Positions 7,697 to 16,301 of a DNA stretch of 64,000 nt are shown here, piece by piece. The notes beneath the pieces are model-generated. The model was not told the DNA's origin. It ran no database searches and worked only from the letters and a program-made list of their open reading frames with translations. The translations under genes were made by a program, and so were the position numbers. Origin of the DNA: Mesorhizobium sp. (GTDB lineage Bacteria; Pseudomonadota; Alphaproteobacteria; Rhizobiales; Rhizobiaceae); assembly GCA_004020365.1 (NCBI GenBank), contig SAQR01000018.1, forward strand, positions 23,828 through 87,827, given 5' to 3'. Each line of letters opens with the position of its first letter. The first letter of the stretch is position 1.

Positions 7697-10600
7697 GCCC
7701 GCGCCGCACCGATGCCGGCGGCCGGATCGACCGGCTGCGAACCATCCGGTTCACCTTCGACGGCGCGCCTTACACCGGCCATGCCGGCGACACGCTTGCC
7801 TCAGCGCTGCTGGCCAATGGCGTCACCCTGTTCGGTCGCTCGTTCAAATACCACCGTCCCCGCGGCGTGCTGACAGCAGGCGTCGAGGAACCGAACGCCC
7901 TGGTGACGGTGTTGCGGGGCGAGGTTCGCGAGCCGAACATCGCCGCGACCATGGTCGAGATCCATGATGGGCTGACCGCCGTCAGCCAGAACCGCTTTCC
8001 ATCGCTGGCCTGGGATATCAGCGCCGCCAACCAGCTCGGCGGCAAGCTTCTGTCCGCCGGCTTCTATTACAAGACCTTCATGGGACCTGCGATCGGCCCG
8101 CTGAAGAGCACGCGTTTCTGGATGTTCTGCGAGCATTTCATCCGCCGCGCCGCCGGTCTCGGCCGCGCCGGGATCGCTGCCGACACGGCGCGTTACGAGC
8201 GGATGAACGCATTCTGCGATGTGCTGGTGGTCGGCTCCGGTCCGGCCGGGCTGATGGCCGCCAGGGCAGCCGCCGATCAGGGCGCGCGTGTCATCCTCAG
8301 CGAGCTCGAACCGCATTTCGGCGGCTCGGCCAACTGGTCGGGCGAGACGATTGACGGCATGCCCGCGGCCGACTGGGCAGCGCGAGCCGCCGGCCAGCTC
8401 GAAGGCTATGACAATGCCCGCCTGCTGCCACGCACCACGGTCTGGGGCTATTACGACGGCAACGTGCTCGCCGCGATCGAACGGGTTGCCGACCACAAGG
8501 AGAGGCCCGGCAAGGGCGAACCGCGCCATCGCTACTGGATCATACGCGCCAAGTCGGTGGTGCTGGCCACCGGCGCCTTCGAGCGGCCGCTGGTGTTCCC
8601 GGGCAACGACCGGCCGGGTGTGATGCTGGCGCATGCCGCCGAGCGCTACGCCAACGAGTACGGCGTGCTGCCGGGCAACAGGATCGCGCTGTTCACCAAC
8701 AATGACAGCGCCTATCGCTCCGCCCTGGCGCTGAAGAAGGCTGGCGCGGCGATTGTCGCCATTGTCGACGTGCGGCCGGAGCTTTCGAGCGAGATGCGCG
8801 AGCTCGCCGATCAAGCGGAAGCCAAGATCCTTTTCGGTCACGCCGTGGTCGCCACCGAAGGCGGCAAGGCGCTGTCCGGCATCAAGGTGCAGCGCTTCGA
8901 CATGGTCAACGGCGCGCTTGCCGGCGAGGCGCGCAGCATTCCGGCCGACTGCCTGCTGATGTCGGGAGGCTGGTCGCCGACCATCCATCTGGCCAGCCAG
9001 GCCGGCGCCAAGGCGGAATGGAATGCCGCCCGACAGGCTTTCCTGCCGCCGAAGCCAACGCAGCAAGGGCCAACACAGCGATGGATTGGCGCCGGCGCTT
9101 TCACCGGCAGCTTTTCCACCGCCGAGGCAATCGCCGAAGGTCGCGCCGCCGGGCTTTCGGCAGCAGGTGGAACAGGTGCGCCAACGGCCCTGCCTCCGGT
9201 GGAAGCCGCACCCGGCGATCCCGACCCAGCGCCGGTGTTCGAGATCAGGGCCGATGGAAAAGGCTTCGTCGATTTCCAGCACGACGTGACCGCGGAGGAT
9301 GTGCGGCTTGCGCATCGCGAAGGCTTTATCTCGGTCGAGCACCTGAAACGCTACACCACGCTCGGCATGGCGACCGACCAGGGCAAGAGCTCCAACATAC
9401 CCGGCCTCGCCATCATGGCAGAGGCCTTGGGCAAGCCGATTCCCGAAGTCGGCACGACACGCTTTCGCCCGCCTTTTTCGGCCGTGTCGATCGGCTCGCT
9501 GGCCGCGGAGCGTTTCGGCGGCCTGAGGCCAGAGCGGCTGACGCCGATGCATGACTGGCACGTCGCCAACGGCGCGACCATGTATTCGGCCGGCCTCTGG
9601 TATCGCCCGATGATTTATGGCCATCCCGGCGAAACGATCGAGCAGGCCTATGTGCGCGAAGCCAGAGCGACACGCGAGAGCGCTGGCATCGTCGATGTCT
9701 CGACGCTGGGCAAGATCGCCGTGCAGGGCCCGGACGCGGCGGAATTCCTCGACCGGGTTTACACCAACATGTTCTCGACACTGGCCGTCGGCAAGGCTCG
9801 CTACGGGCTGATGCTGCGCGAGGACGGCCTCGCCTTCGACGACGGCACGACGTGGCGGCTCGGCGAACAGGACTTTTTGATGACTACCACCACCGCCAAT
9901 GCCGGCAAGGTGATGCAGCATCTGGAGTATTTCCTCGACGTCATCTGGCCGGAGCCGAAGGTCCATGTCACCTCGGTGACCGACGAATGGGCGGGTGCGG
10001 CGATCGGCGGGCCAAAGGCGCGAGCCATTCTCGCTGCTTGCGTCACCGGCACTGCCGTCGACAACGCCGCACTGCCATTCATGGGCATCGTGCACGGCAA
10101 GATATCAGGCGTGCCGGTGATGATCTGCCGACTTTCCTTTTCCGGCGAAATGGCCTTCGAAGTCTACTCCGGTGCCGGCTACGGCACCCATGTCTGGGAA
10201 GCCTTGATCGAAGCCGGCAAGCCGTTCGGGCTGGTGACTTACGGGCTTGAGGCGCTGGGCACGTTGCGCATTGAGAAGGGCCACGTCACCGGCGCCGAGA
10301 TCGACGGCCGCACCACGGCGCGAGACCTGCATCTCGACTGGATGCTGTCCAGGAAAAAACCCTTCATCGGCTCGGCGATGATGGATCGCGAGGGCCTGAT
10401 CGCGCCCGGCCGCCTGGAACTCGTCGGCCTGATTTCGCTGGACAACCAGCCGCTCAATGGCGGCGCGCACATCGTCGAAGCGCTTGACGAAGCCAATCCG
10501 CACGATTCCATCGGCCACATCACCGCTTGCTGCTATTCGCCGGCGCTCGGCAAGTACATTGCGCTCGCTTTGGTCAAGGACGGCAAGGCACGGCGCGGCA

Positions 10601-10701
10601 CGCGCGCCCATATCTCCGATCCCCTGCGCGACCGGTTCGGCCCGGTCGAGATCGTCTCCAACCACTTCTTTGATCCGGACGGGAGCCGCATGCATGGTTG
10701 A
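7693..10701 (+). CDS. soxA: Sarcosine oxidase, alpha subunit
   Basis: A 1002-residue protein. Residues about 15-105 form a degenerate 2Fe-2S ferredoxin-like fold without cluster cysteines (GDTLASALLANGV, FKYHRPRGV). A pyridine-nucleotide oxidoreductase domain follows with VLVVGSGPAGLMAARAAADQ near residue 177, and the last about 390 residues are a GcvT/aminomethyltransferase-like domain where tetrahydrofolate accepts the methyl carbon. The length matches the family. It overlaps soxD by four bases and soxG by eight, so the operon is tightly coupled. Nothing looks damaged. Confidence 0.95.
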   Translation: MSPRRTDAGGRIDRLRTIRFTFDGAPYTGHAGDTLASALLANGVTLFGRSFKYHRPRGVLTAGVEEPNALVTVLRGEVREPNIAATMVEIHDGLTAVSQNRFPSLAWDISAANQLGGKLLSAGFYYKTFMGPAIGPLKSTRFWMFCEHFIRRAAGLGRAGIAADTARYERMNAFCDVLVVGSGPAGLMAARAAADQGARVILSELEPHFGGSANWSGETIDGMPAADWAARAAGQLEGYDNARLLPRTTVWGYYDGNVLAAIERVADHKERPGKGEPRHRYWIIRAKSVVLATGAFERPLVFPGNDRPGVMLAHAAERYANEYGVLPGNRIALFTNNDSAYRSALALKKAGAAIVAIVDVRPELSSEMRELADQAEAKILFGHAVVATEGGKALSGIKVQRFDMVNGALAGEARSIPADCLLMSGGWSPTIHLASQAGAKAEWNAARQAFLPPKPTQQGPTQRWIGAGAFTGSFSTAEAIAEGRAAGLSAAGGTGAPTALPPVEAAPGDPDPAPVFEIRADGKGFVDFQHDVTAEDVRLAHREGFISVEHLKRYTTLGMATDQGKSSNIPGLAIMAEALGKPIPEVGTTRFRPPFSAVSIGSLAAERFGGLRPERLTPMHDWHVANGATMYSAGLWYRPMIYGHPGETIEQAYVREARATRESAGIVDVSTLGKIAVQGPDAAEFLDRVYTNMFSTLAVGKARYGLMLREDGLAFDDGTTWRLGEQDFLMTTTTANAGKVMQHLEYFLDVIWPEPKVHVTSVTDEWAGAAIGGPKARAILAACVTGTAVDNAALPFMGIVHGKISGVPVMICRLSFSGEMAFEVYSGAGYGTHVWEALIEAGKPFGLVTYGLEALGTLRIEKGHVTGAEIDGRTTARDLHLDWMLSRKKPFIGSAMMDREGLIAPGRLELVGLISLDNQPLNGGAHIVEALDEANPHDSIGHITACCYSPALGKYIALALVKDGKARRGTRAHISDPLRDRFGPVEIVSNHFFDPDGSRMHG

Positions 10702-11281
10702 GCGCCAATCCCCGCTTGAGCTGGAGCTGCGCAGCGGCTCGCATGGCGATTTCGAACACGGCGTCGAGGTCATCCTCTCCGAAACCAGGCCGGGATCGAT
10801 CCTGCAGCTTGCTGCCTGGCCGGGTCAGGAGAAGGCGTTGATAGCAGGCATCCGCACCGTCACCGGCCTTGCGCTGCCCGATGGCGCCGGCGCCGGCAGC
10901 ACCGACGGCGTGAGGTCGGTGTTCGGTTTTGCGCCCGGAAAATTCACCGTGGTCGATGAGGGCGAGGGCCTGGCATCGGCCTTTGCCAATGTCGTCACCC
11001 CGGCGATCGGCACGGTGACCGACCTGTCGCACGGCCGCACCGCAATCCGCATCGCCGGACCGAAGGCCGAATGGGTGCTGGCGAAGTTCTTCGCCATCGA
11101 CTTCGCGCTGCCCGCCTTCCCGGTCGGTGCCGGCCGCTCGACCATGCATCATGACGTCTTCGCCCAGATCCAGCGCACCGGCGCCGACCAGTTCGACATC
11201 TATGTATTCCGCTCGTTTGCGCGCTCGTTCTGGAAGGCGCTCTGTCACGCCAGCGAGGAAGTCGGCTACGAAGTGCAATAG
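10694..11281 (+). CDS. soxG: Sarcosine oxidase, gamma subunit
   Basis: A 195-residue protein of the SoxG family, which is a GcvT-like fold without known catalysis. The ATG at 10694 is chosen because it overlaps the end of soxA by eight bases and gives the normal subunit length; the frame stays open further upstream inside soxA. Family-like features are LQLAAWPGQ near residue 40, AIRIAGPKAEWVLAKF near 115 and the C-terminal VYVFRSFARSFWKAL pattern (here IYVFRSFARSFWKAL). It completes the four-subunit enzyme. Confidence 0.93.
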   Translation: MVERQSPLELELRSGSHGDFEHGVEVILSETRPGSILQLAAWPGQEKALIAGIRTVTGLALPDGAGAGSTDGVRSVFGFAPGKFTVVDEGEGLASAFANVVTPAIGTVTDLSHGRTAIRIAGPKAEWVLAKFFAIDFALPAFPVGAGRSTMHHDVFAQIQRTGADQFDIYVFRSFARSFWKALCHASEEVGYEVQ

Positions 11282-11332
11282 ACCGACGCCGCGCGTCGTC
11301 ACCTCATTGGGCGCCCCTCATTAGGCGCCACC

Positions 11333-12037
11333 TCATTTGACGAACGTCACCCACTCTTCCAGCGGCGCGCGGTCGGTGCGGAACGCGTTTTCGGGCTTGG
11401 ATGTGTCCTCACGGCCGAGCGCCATGCCGCAGACGACGATCTCCTCGTCGGGAATGTTGAGCACCGGCCTGATCTGCTTGTGATAGGGCGCAAAGGCCGC
11501 CTGCGGGCAGGTGTGCAGGCCCCTGCCCCGCGCCGCCACCATGATGTTCTGCAGGAACATGCCATAATCGATCCACGACCCCTTGTTCAGCCGCCGGTCG
11601 ACGGTGAAGATCATGCCGACCGGCGCGTCGAAGAAGACGAAGTTGCGGTCGTGCTGCGCGCGCATCCTGTCGACCTCACGCCGGCCGATTCCGAGCACGC
11701 TGTAGAGACCGAAGCCGTTGGCTCGCCGCCGGGTCAGATAGGGCTCGAAGAACTGGTCTGGATAATAGCGATACTCGTCCCACTCGGCCTTTTCGGCACG
11801 GATGCCGGAGTTGAGGATGGCGTCGGTGATCCGCTGCTTGACCTCGCCCTTGGTGACGTAGACCCGCCAGGGCTGCATGTTGGTGCCCGAAGGGGCCCGC
11901 GCGGCAACGGCGAGGATGGCGCGGATCGTGTCATCGTCGACCATGTCGGGCAGAAAGGCCCGCACCGAACGGCGCGAGGTGATCGCCTCATCGACGATCG
12001 CCGCGCCGTCCGTAATCTTAGTCCTGTTTTCCAGCAT
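11333..12037 (-). CDS. Nitroreductase-family FMN protein
   Basis: A 234-residue nitroreductase. The FMN phosphate motif RRSVRAFLP lies near residue 22, APSGTNMQPWRVYV near 50, and the C-terminal CGMALGREDTSKPENAFRT pattern with GRE is typical. The frame is open a further 58 codons upstream, but ATG 12037 is chosen because AAGGGA lies nine bases before it and the family motifs then start at the usual distance. The enzyme reduces nitro or quinone substrates with NAD(P)H; its physiological substrate is unknown. It is convergent with soxG and divergent from the XRE-cupin regulator, sharing a 290-bp intergenic region. Confidence 0.88.
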   Translation of the reverse strand: MLENRTKITDGAAIVDEAITSRRSVRAFLPDMVDDDTIRAILAVAARAPSGTNMQPWRVYVTKGEVKQRITDAILNSGIRAEKAEWDEYRYYPDQFFEPYLTRRRANGFGLYSVLGIGRREVDRMRAQHDRNFVFFDAPVGMIFTVDRRLNKGSWIDYGMFLQNIMVAARGRGLHTCPQAAFAPYHKQIRPVLNIPDEEIVVCGMALGREDTSKPENAFRTDRAPLEEWVTFVK

Positions 12038-12239
12038 GGGCGTCCCTTTGCGCGTGACCCGAAAACCGGAATCGTAACCGGAAAGGATCATGCGCCATCC
12101 AAATTGAGAGAGCACCATTGCGGGTCCAATTGGACGCGTGGCGCTCTGTCGTAAGCCTCGATCGGGCGCCCTCACTCGCCGTCGTGGCCGAGCCTTTGCC
12201 TGAACCGCCAAAACGGTGCAAGCAAATCTTGTGGCCTCA

Positions 12240-12262
12240 TGAAATTTGCCTTGATTTTTTCA
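12240..12262. promoter_or_regulatory. Candidate operator, dyad copy 1
   Basis: A 23-bp imperfect dyad (TGAAATTTG ... TTTTTTCA) that recurs 39 bp downstream. It lies in the AT-rich leader before the XRE-cupin regulator, an AT content unlike the rest of the region. Confidence 0.45.
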
Positions 12263-12278
12263 CGAACCTGGCCCCTGA

Positions 12279-12301
12279 TGAAATTTGGCCCCAATTTTTC
12301 A
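12279..12301. promoter_or_regulatory. Candidate operator, dyad copy 2
   Basis: A second 23-bp dyad, TGAAATTTGG and CCAATTTTTCA around a CC centre, a better palindrome than copy 1. It ends 27 bp before the GTG start of the regulator, so bound protein would block transcription or initiation. Confidence 0.5.
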
Positions 12302-12328
12302 CCAAGGGCATTTTTTTCATAAAGAGAA

Positions 12329-12922
12329 GTGGCTGTGCCCTCGACCGCCGTCAGATCTGAGCAGGGAAACCGCGAACGGCTGCTGGCCGGCGATATCAGG
12401 GCGCTGCGCAGAGCGCGCGGACTGACGCTTGCCGAGATCGGCCTGAAGCTCGGCCGCTCGGTCGGCTGGGTCAGTCAGGTCGAGCGCGGCCTGTCGATAC
12501 CATCGCTCAGCGATCTCAGAGCCTTCGCGGACTTGTTCGGCGTGCCGGTCAGCCTGTTCTTCAGCCACGACGTGCCCGTCGAAAACGAGCGCGGCGTGGT
12601 CGTGCGCGCCGGCAGCCGCCGCACGCTTGGCACAACCGATTCCGGCCTGGTGGAGGAGCTTCTTTCGCCCGATCTCGGCGGTAGCTTTGAGATGCTGCGT
12701 TCGGTCTTCGCGCCGGGTGCTGAACTGAAGACCGAAGCCCGCCGGCCGACAGAGGAAGCCGGATATGTTGCTTCCGGCAGCTTCGACATCGAGATATCAG
12801 GCGTCTGGCACCGGCTTGGCGAGGGCGACTCCTTTCGCTTCGACGGCAAGCCGTTCCGCTGGCGCAATCCCGGTGCGGAGCCAGCGGTAGTCATCTGGGT
12901 GGTTTCGCCACCTGTCTATTGA
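12329..12922 (+). CDS. XRE-family transcription regulator with C-terminal cupin domain
   Basis: A 197-residue regulator. Residues about 20-75 form a lambda-type helix-turn-helix (RALRRARGLTLAEIGLKLG, then VGWVSQVERGLSIPSLSDL). Residues about 105-195 form a small cupin barrel (EEAGYVASGSFDIEISG, GDSFRFDGKPFRWRNPG), which in this family senses a small molecule. The GTG at 12329 is used; a GTG two codons later (12335) is equally possible given the AGAGAAG ribosome site. Regulators of this class commonly control polyamine, amino acid or betaine catabolism. It heads the five-gene methylamine operon and the two upstream dyads suggest autoregulation. Confidence 0.88.
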   Translation: MAVPSTAVRSEQGNRERLLAGDIRALRRARGLTLAEIGLKLGRSVGWVSQVERGLSIPSLSDLRAFADLFGVPVSLFFSHDVPVENERGVVVRAGSRRTLGTTDSGLVEELLSPDLGGSFEMLRSVFAPGAELKTEARRPTEEAGYVASGSFDIEISGVWHRLGEGDSFRFDGKPFRWRNPGAEPAVVIWVVSPPVY

Positions 12923-12943
12923 AGGTCTGGATTGAAGGTCTGG
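12918..12943 (+). repeat. 13-bp tandem duplication at regulator stop codon
   Basis: ATTGAAGGTCTGG is repeated twice in tandem; the TGA stop of the XRE-cupin gene is inside the first unit. The duplication moves the ribosome site of the next gene 13 bp away from the upstream stop. Confidence 0.75.
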
Positions 12944-12951
12944 AGAAGAAT

Positions 12952-15405
12952 ATGGCCGGTTTGCCGACCACGGCACGTGTGGTGATCATCGGAGGCGGTG
13001 TCGTCGGCGCCTCCTCGCTCTACCATCTCGCCAAGGCGGGCTGGACCGACTGCGTGCTCCTGGAAAAGAACGAGCTCACCTCCGGCTCGACCTGGCATGC
13101 GGCCGGCAACGTGCCGACCTTCTCCTCGTCATGGTCGCTGATGAACATGCAGCGCTACTCGACGGAGCTCTATCGCGGGCTGGCCGACGCGGTCGGCTAC
13201 CCCATGAACTACCACGTCACCGGCTCGCTCAGGCTGGCCCATACGGCGGAGCGCATGCAGGAGTTCCAACGCGCCAAGGGCATGGGCCGCTACCAGGGCA
13301 TGGACATCGATGTGGTCGGGCTCGACGAGATTAAGCGCCGCTACCCGTTCATCGAAACGCATGAATTGAAGGGCGCGCTCTACGATCCGAGCGACGGCGA
13401 CATCGACCCGGCGCAGCTGACCCAGGCGCTGGCCAAGGGCGCTCGCGATTTGGGCGCAAAGATCATTCGCTTCTGTCCGGTCCCCGGCGTGCGCCGCGAC
13501 AAGGACGAGTGGCTGGTCGAGACCGCTCAGGGCGAGATCCGCTGCGAGATCGTCGTCAACGCCGCCGGTTACCGTGCGGCCGAAGTCGGCAGGATGTTCG
13601 GCCGCGACGTGCCGATGATGGTGATGAGCCATCAATATATCTTGTTCGAGGAAATCCCCGAACTGGCCGCGTGGTCGAAGGAGCAAGGCAAGAAACTGCC
13701 GCTGCTGCGCGACGTCGACACCTCCTATTATCTGCGCCAGGAAAAGAACGGCATGAATCTCGGCCCCTATGAGCGCAATTGCCGTGCCCATTGGGTCGGC
13801 CACAACGATCCGATGCCTGACGATTTTTCGTTCCAGCTGTTCCCCGACGATCTCGACCGGCTCGAGGACTATCTTGCCGATGCCGTCGCCCGCGTGCCGA
13901 TTCTCGGCACCGCCGGCCTGTCCAAGGTCATTAATGGTCCGATCCCCTACGCGCCGGATGGCAACCCGCTGATCGGCCCGATGCCCGGCGTGCCGAACGC
14001 CTTCGAGGCCTGCGTCTTCACCTTCGGCATCGCCCAGGGCGGCGGCGCCGGCAAGGTGCTGGCCGAATGGGTGACTGAACGCCAGACCGAATGGGACATG
14101 TGGTCCTGCGATCCGCGGCGCTTCACCAGCTTTGCCTCGGCCCCGGATTACTGCGTCGCCAAGGGGATGGAAATCTACGGCAACGAATACGCCATCCAGT
14201 TTCCGCGCCATGCCTGGCCGGCTGGCCGCGATCGCAAACTGTCACCGATCCACGATCGCATCAAGTCGCTCGGCGCCCGCTTCGACGCCTATAATGGCTG
14301 GGAGCGCGCCACCTGGTACGCGCAAGCCGGCGACGACATCTCGGAAGCCGCGACGCTGACCTTCCGCCGCGATGGGCCGTGGCAGCATCGCGTGCGCGAA
14401 GAATGCCTCGCCGTGCGCGATGCCGCCGGCATTTTGGATCTGCCCGGTTTTTCCCGGTTCAATCTCGATGGTCCGGGCGCGGCCGACTGGTTGAGCCGGC
14501 AGATCACCGGCCTGGTGCCGAAACCCGGCCGCATCGGCCTCGTCTATTTTGCCGACGACAAGGGCCGCATCGTCACCGAGATGTCTGTCGTTCGCCACGA
14601 CGAGAACTTGATGACGCTGATCACCGCCGCGGTGGCGCAATGGCACGATTTCGAGTGGCTGAAATGGCGCATGCCGACGGACGCTTCGTTCAGGCTGGTC
14701 GACCGGACCGAGGAATTCGCGACACAAATCCTCGCCGGGCCCAATTCGCGAAAAATCCTCGCCGATGTCTGCGCCGCCGACCTTGCCCTGCCTTGGCTGA
14801 CGCACCAGGAGACGACAATCGCCGGCCGTTGGGCAAGGCTGCTGCGTGTATCCTTCGCCGGCGAACTCGGCTGGGAAATCCACAGCAAGGTCGACGACAC
14901 CGCCGCCATATTCGACGCCGTCTGGACGGCCGGCCAGAAGCATGGCCTGAAGCCGTTCGGCATGTACGCGCTGGATTCACTGCGGCTTGAAAAATCCTAT
15001 CGCGCCTGGAAAGGCGACCTGTCGACCGACTACTCGATCCTGCAGGGTGGGCTGGAGCGTTTCGTGAAATGGGACAAGCCGGATTTCCGCGGCAAGGCAG
15101 CGCTGCAAAACGAGAAGCAGCAGGGGGTGAAGAAGCGCTTTGTCACGCTGATCGTCGAAAACCCCGGCGACTGCGACGCGCCAACCATGTCGACGCTGTG
15201 GCATGACGGCCGGATCGTCGGCGAGACAACGTCCGGCGGCTGGGGTCATCGCATCGACAAGTCGATCGCACTCGGCATGCTGCGCGCCGACCTGACTGAG
15301 CCGGGAACTGTTGTCGAGGTCGAGATTTTTGGCGAGCGCTTCAAGGCGATCGTGCAGAAAGACGAACCGCTGTGGGATCCAAACAACGAGAGGTTGCGCG
15401 CATGA
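12952..15405 (+). CDS. Dimethylglycine/sarcosine dehydrogenase-like flavoprotein (first copy)
   Basis: An 817-residue two-domain enzyme. The N-terminal DAO domain shows VVIIGGGVVGASSLYHLAKAG near residue 8 (quoted in part: VVIIGGGVVGASSLYHL) and the STWHAAGN motif near 55, whose His is the usual covalent FAD site of dimethylglycine dehydrogenases. The C-terminal half, from about residue 430, is a GcvT-like folate-binding domain (GELGWEIHSK, AYRAWKGDLSTDY-like segments). It should oxidatively demethylate an N-methyl amino acid and pass formaldehyde to tetrahydrofolate. ATG 12952 is chosen over an upstream start because GGAGAAG lies directly before it. It overlaps the next gene by four bases. 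The substrate could be dimethylglycine, sarcosine or another methylamine. Confidence 0.88.
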   Translation: MAGLPTTARVVIIGGGVVGASSLYHLAKAGWTDCVLLEKNELTSGSTWHAAGNVPTFSSSWSLMNMQRYSTELYRGLADAVGYPMNYHVTGSLRLAHTAERMQEFQRAKGMGRYQGMDIDVVGLDEIKRRYPFIETHELKGALYDPSDGDIDPAQLTQALAKGARDLGAKIIRFCPVPGVRRDKDEWLVETAQGEIRCEIVVNAAGYRAAEVGRMFGRDVPMMVMSHQYILFEEIPELAAWSKEQGKKLPLLRDVDTSYYLRQEKNGMNLGPYERNCRAHWVGHNDPMPDDFSFQLFPDDLDRLEDYLADAVARVPILGTAGLSKVINGPIPYAPDGNPLIGPMPGVPNAFEACVFTFGIAQGGGAGKVLAEWVTERQTEWDMWSCDPRRFTSFASAPDYCVAKGMEIYGNEYAIQFPRHAWPAGRDRKLSPIHDRIKSLGARFDAYNGWERATWYAQAGDDISEAATLTFRRDGPWQHRVREECLAVRDAAGILDLPGFSRFNLDGPGAADWLSRQITGLVPKPGRIGLVYFADDKGRIVTEMSVVRHDENLMTLITAAVAQWHDFEWLKWRMPTDASFRLVDRTEEFATQILAGPNSRKILADVCAADLALPWLTHQETTIAGRWARLLRVSFAGELGWEIHSKVDDTAAIFDAVWTAGQKHGLKPFGMYALDSLRLEKSYRAWKGDLSTDYSILQGGLERFVKWDKPDFRGKAALQNEKQQGVKKRFVTLIVENPGDCDAPTMSTLWHDGRIVGETTSGGWGHRIDKSIALGMLRADLTEPGTVVEVEIFGERFKAIVQKDEPLWDPNNERLRA

Positions 15406-16301
15406 ATTCAGTCATTCTCACCGACGGCGGCATGGGCCAGGAACTGGTCCGCCGCAGCAGCTCCGATCCCACCCCGCTATGGTCGGCCAGGGTGCTGATC
15501 GACGAACCGGACCTGGTGCGCGACCTGCATGCGGAGTTCATTCGGGCCGGCGCCCGTGTCATCACCATCAACACCTATTCCGCAACCCCCGAGCGGCTGG
15601 CGCGCGAGGGCGCGGAAGAGCTGTTCAAGTCGCTGCAGAAGCGCGGCATCGAACTGGCAAGGCAAGCTCGCGACCAGGCCGGCGACGCGGCGATCGCCGG
15701 CTGCCTGTCGCCGCTGTTCGGCAGCTACGCACCGGCACTGACGATATCCTTCCAGGATACGCTCGACATCTACCGCCGCATCGTTGCCGAGCAGGCCGAC
15801 GGCGTCGATCTGTTCCTGTGCGAGACCATGGCGTCGGCCGAGGAGGCGCGCGCGGCCGTCACCGCCGCGTCGGAAAGCGGCAAGCCGGTGTGGGTGTCGT
15901 GGACGCTCGCCGATCACGGCGCGCCGCGGCTGCGCAGCGGCGAAACCATAGCGGCGGCGGCGAGCGCTCTCGACGGTCTGCCGGTCGCAGCCAGGCTGAT
16001 CAATTGCTGCCGGCCCGAAGCGATCGCCGCAGCGCTGCCCGAACTGATCGGCCTCGGCGGGCCGGTTGGCGCCTATGCCAACGGCTTCACCTCGGTCGAG
16101 GCGCTCAAGCATGGCGGCACGGTGGAAGTGCTGCACGCCCGCCACGACCTCGATCCGGACGCCTATGCCGGCCATGCGGTCGGCTGGGTCGAGGCCGGCG
16201 CCGATATCGTCGGCGGCTGCTGCGAAGTCGGGCCGCCGCATATCGCCGCCCTGCGCGACCGGCTCGAACAGGCCGGCTACGAACTTTCGGGAGTAGCATA
16301 A
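15402..16301 (+). CDS. Homocysteine S-methyltransferase / betaine-homocysteine methyltransferase-like
   Basis: A 299-residue Hcy-methyltransferase barrel. The zinc ligands of the family are present: Cys in the LINCCRPEA segment near residue 205 and the paired Cys in VGGCCEVGPPHI near residue 271. The N-terminal LTDGGMGQEL is typical. Members transfer a methyl group from betaine, S-methylmethionine or related donors to homocysteine. Position between two DMGDH-like genes makes glycine betaine an attractive donor, since its product dimethylglycine would feed the neighbours; that is inference. It starts within the upstream stop (ATGA) and its TAA shares one base with the next ATG. Confidence 0.88.
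   Translation: MNSVILTDGGMGQELVRRSSSDPTPLWSARVLIDEPDLVRDLHAEFIRAGARVITINTYSATPERLAREGAEELFKSLQKRGIELARQARDQAGDAAIAGCLSPLFGSYAPALTISFQDTLDIYRRIVAEQADGVDLFLCETMASAEEARAAVTAASESGKPVWVSWTLADHGAPRLRSGETIAAAASALDGLPVAARLINCCRPEAIAAALPELIGLGGPVGAYANGFTSVEALKHGGTVEVLHARHDLDPDAYAGHAVGWVEAGADIVGGCCEVGPPHIAALRDRLEQAGYELSGVA

Noticed and set aside
7801-10095. 764-codon minus-strand open frame opposite soxA
   Set aside because: Shadow of soxA, which has full family motifs on the plus strand.
15311-16300. N-terminal extension of the aminotransferase frame
   Set aside because: The open frame upstream of 16301 overlaps the homocysteine methyltransferase in another frame; family similarity starts at the ATG at 16301.
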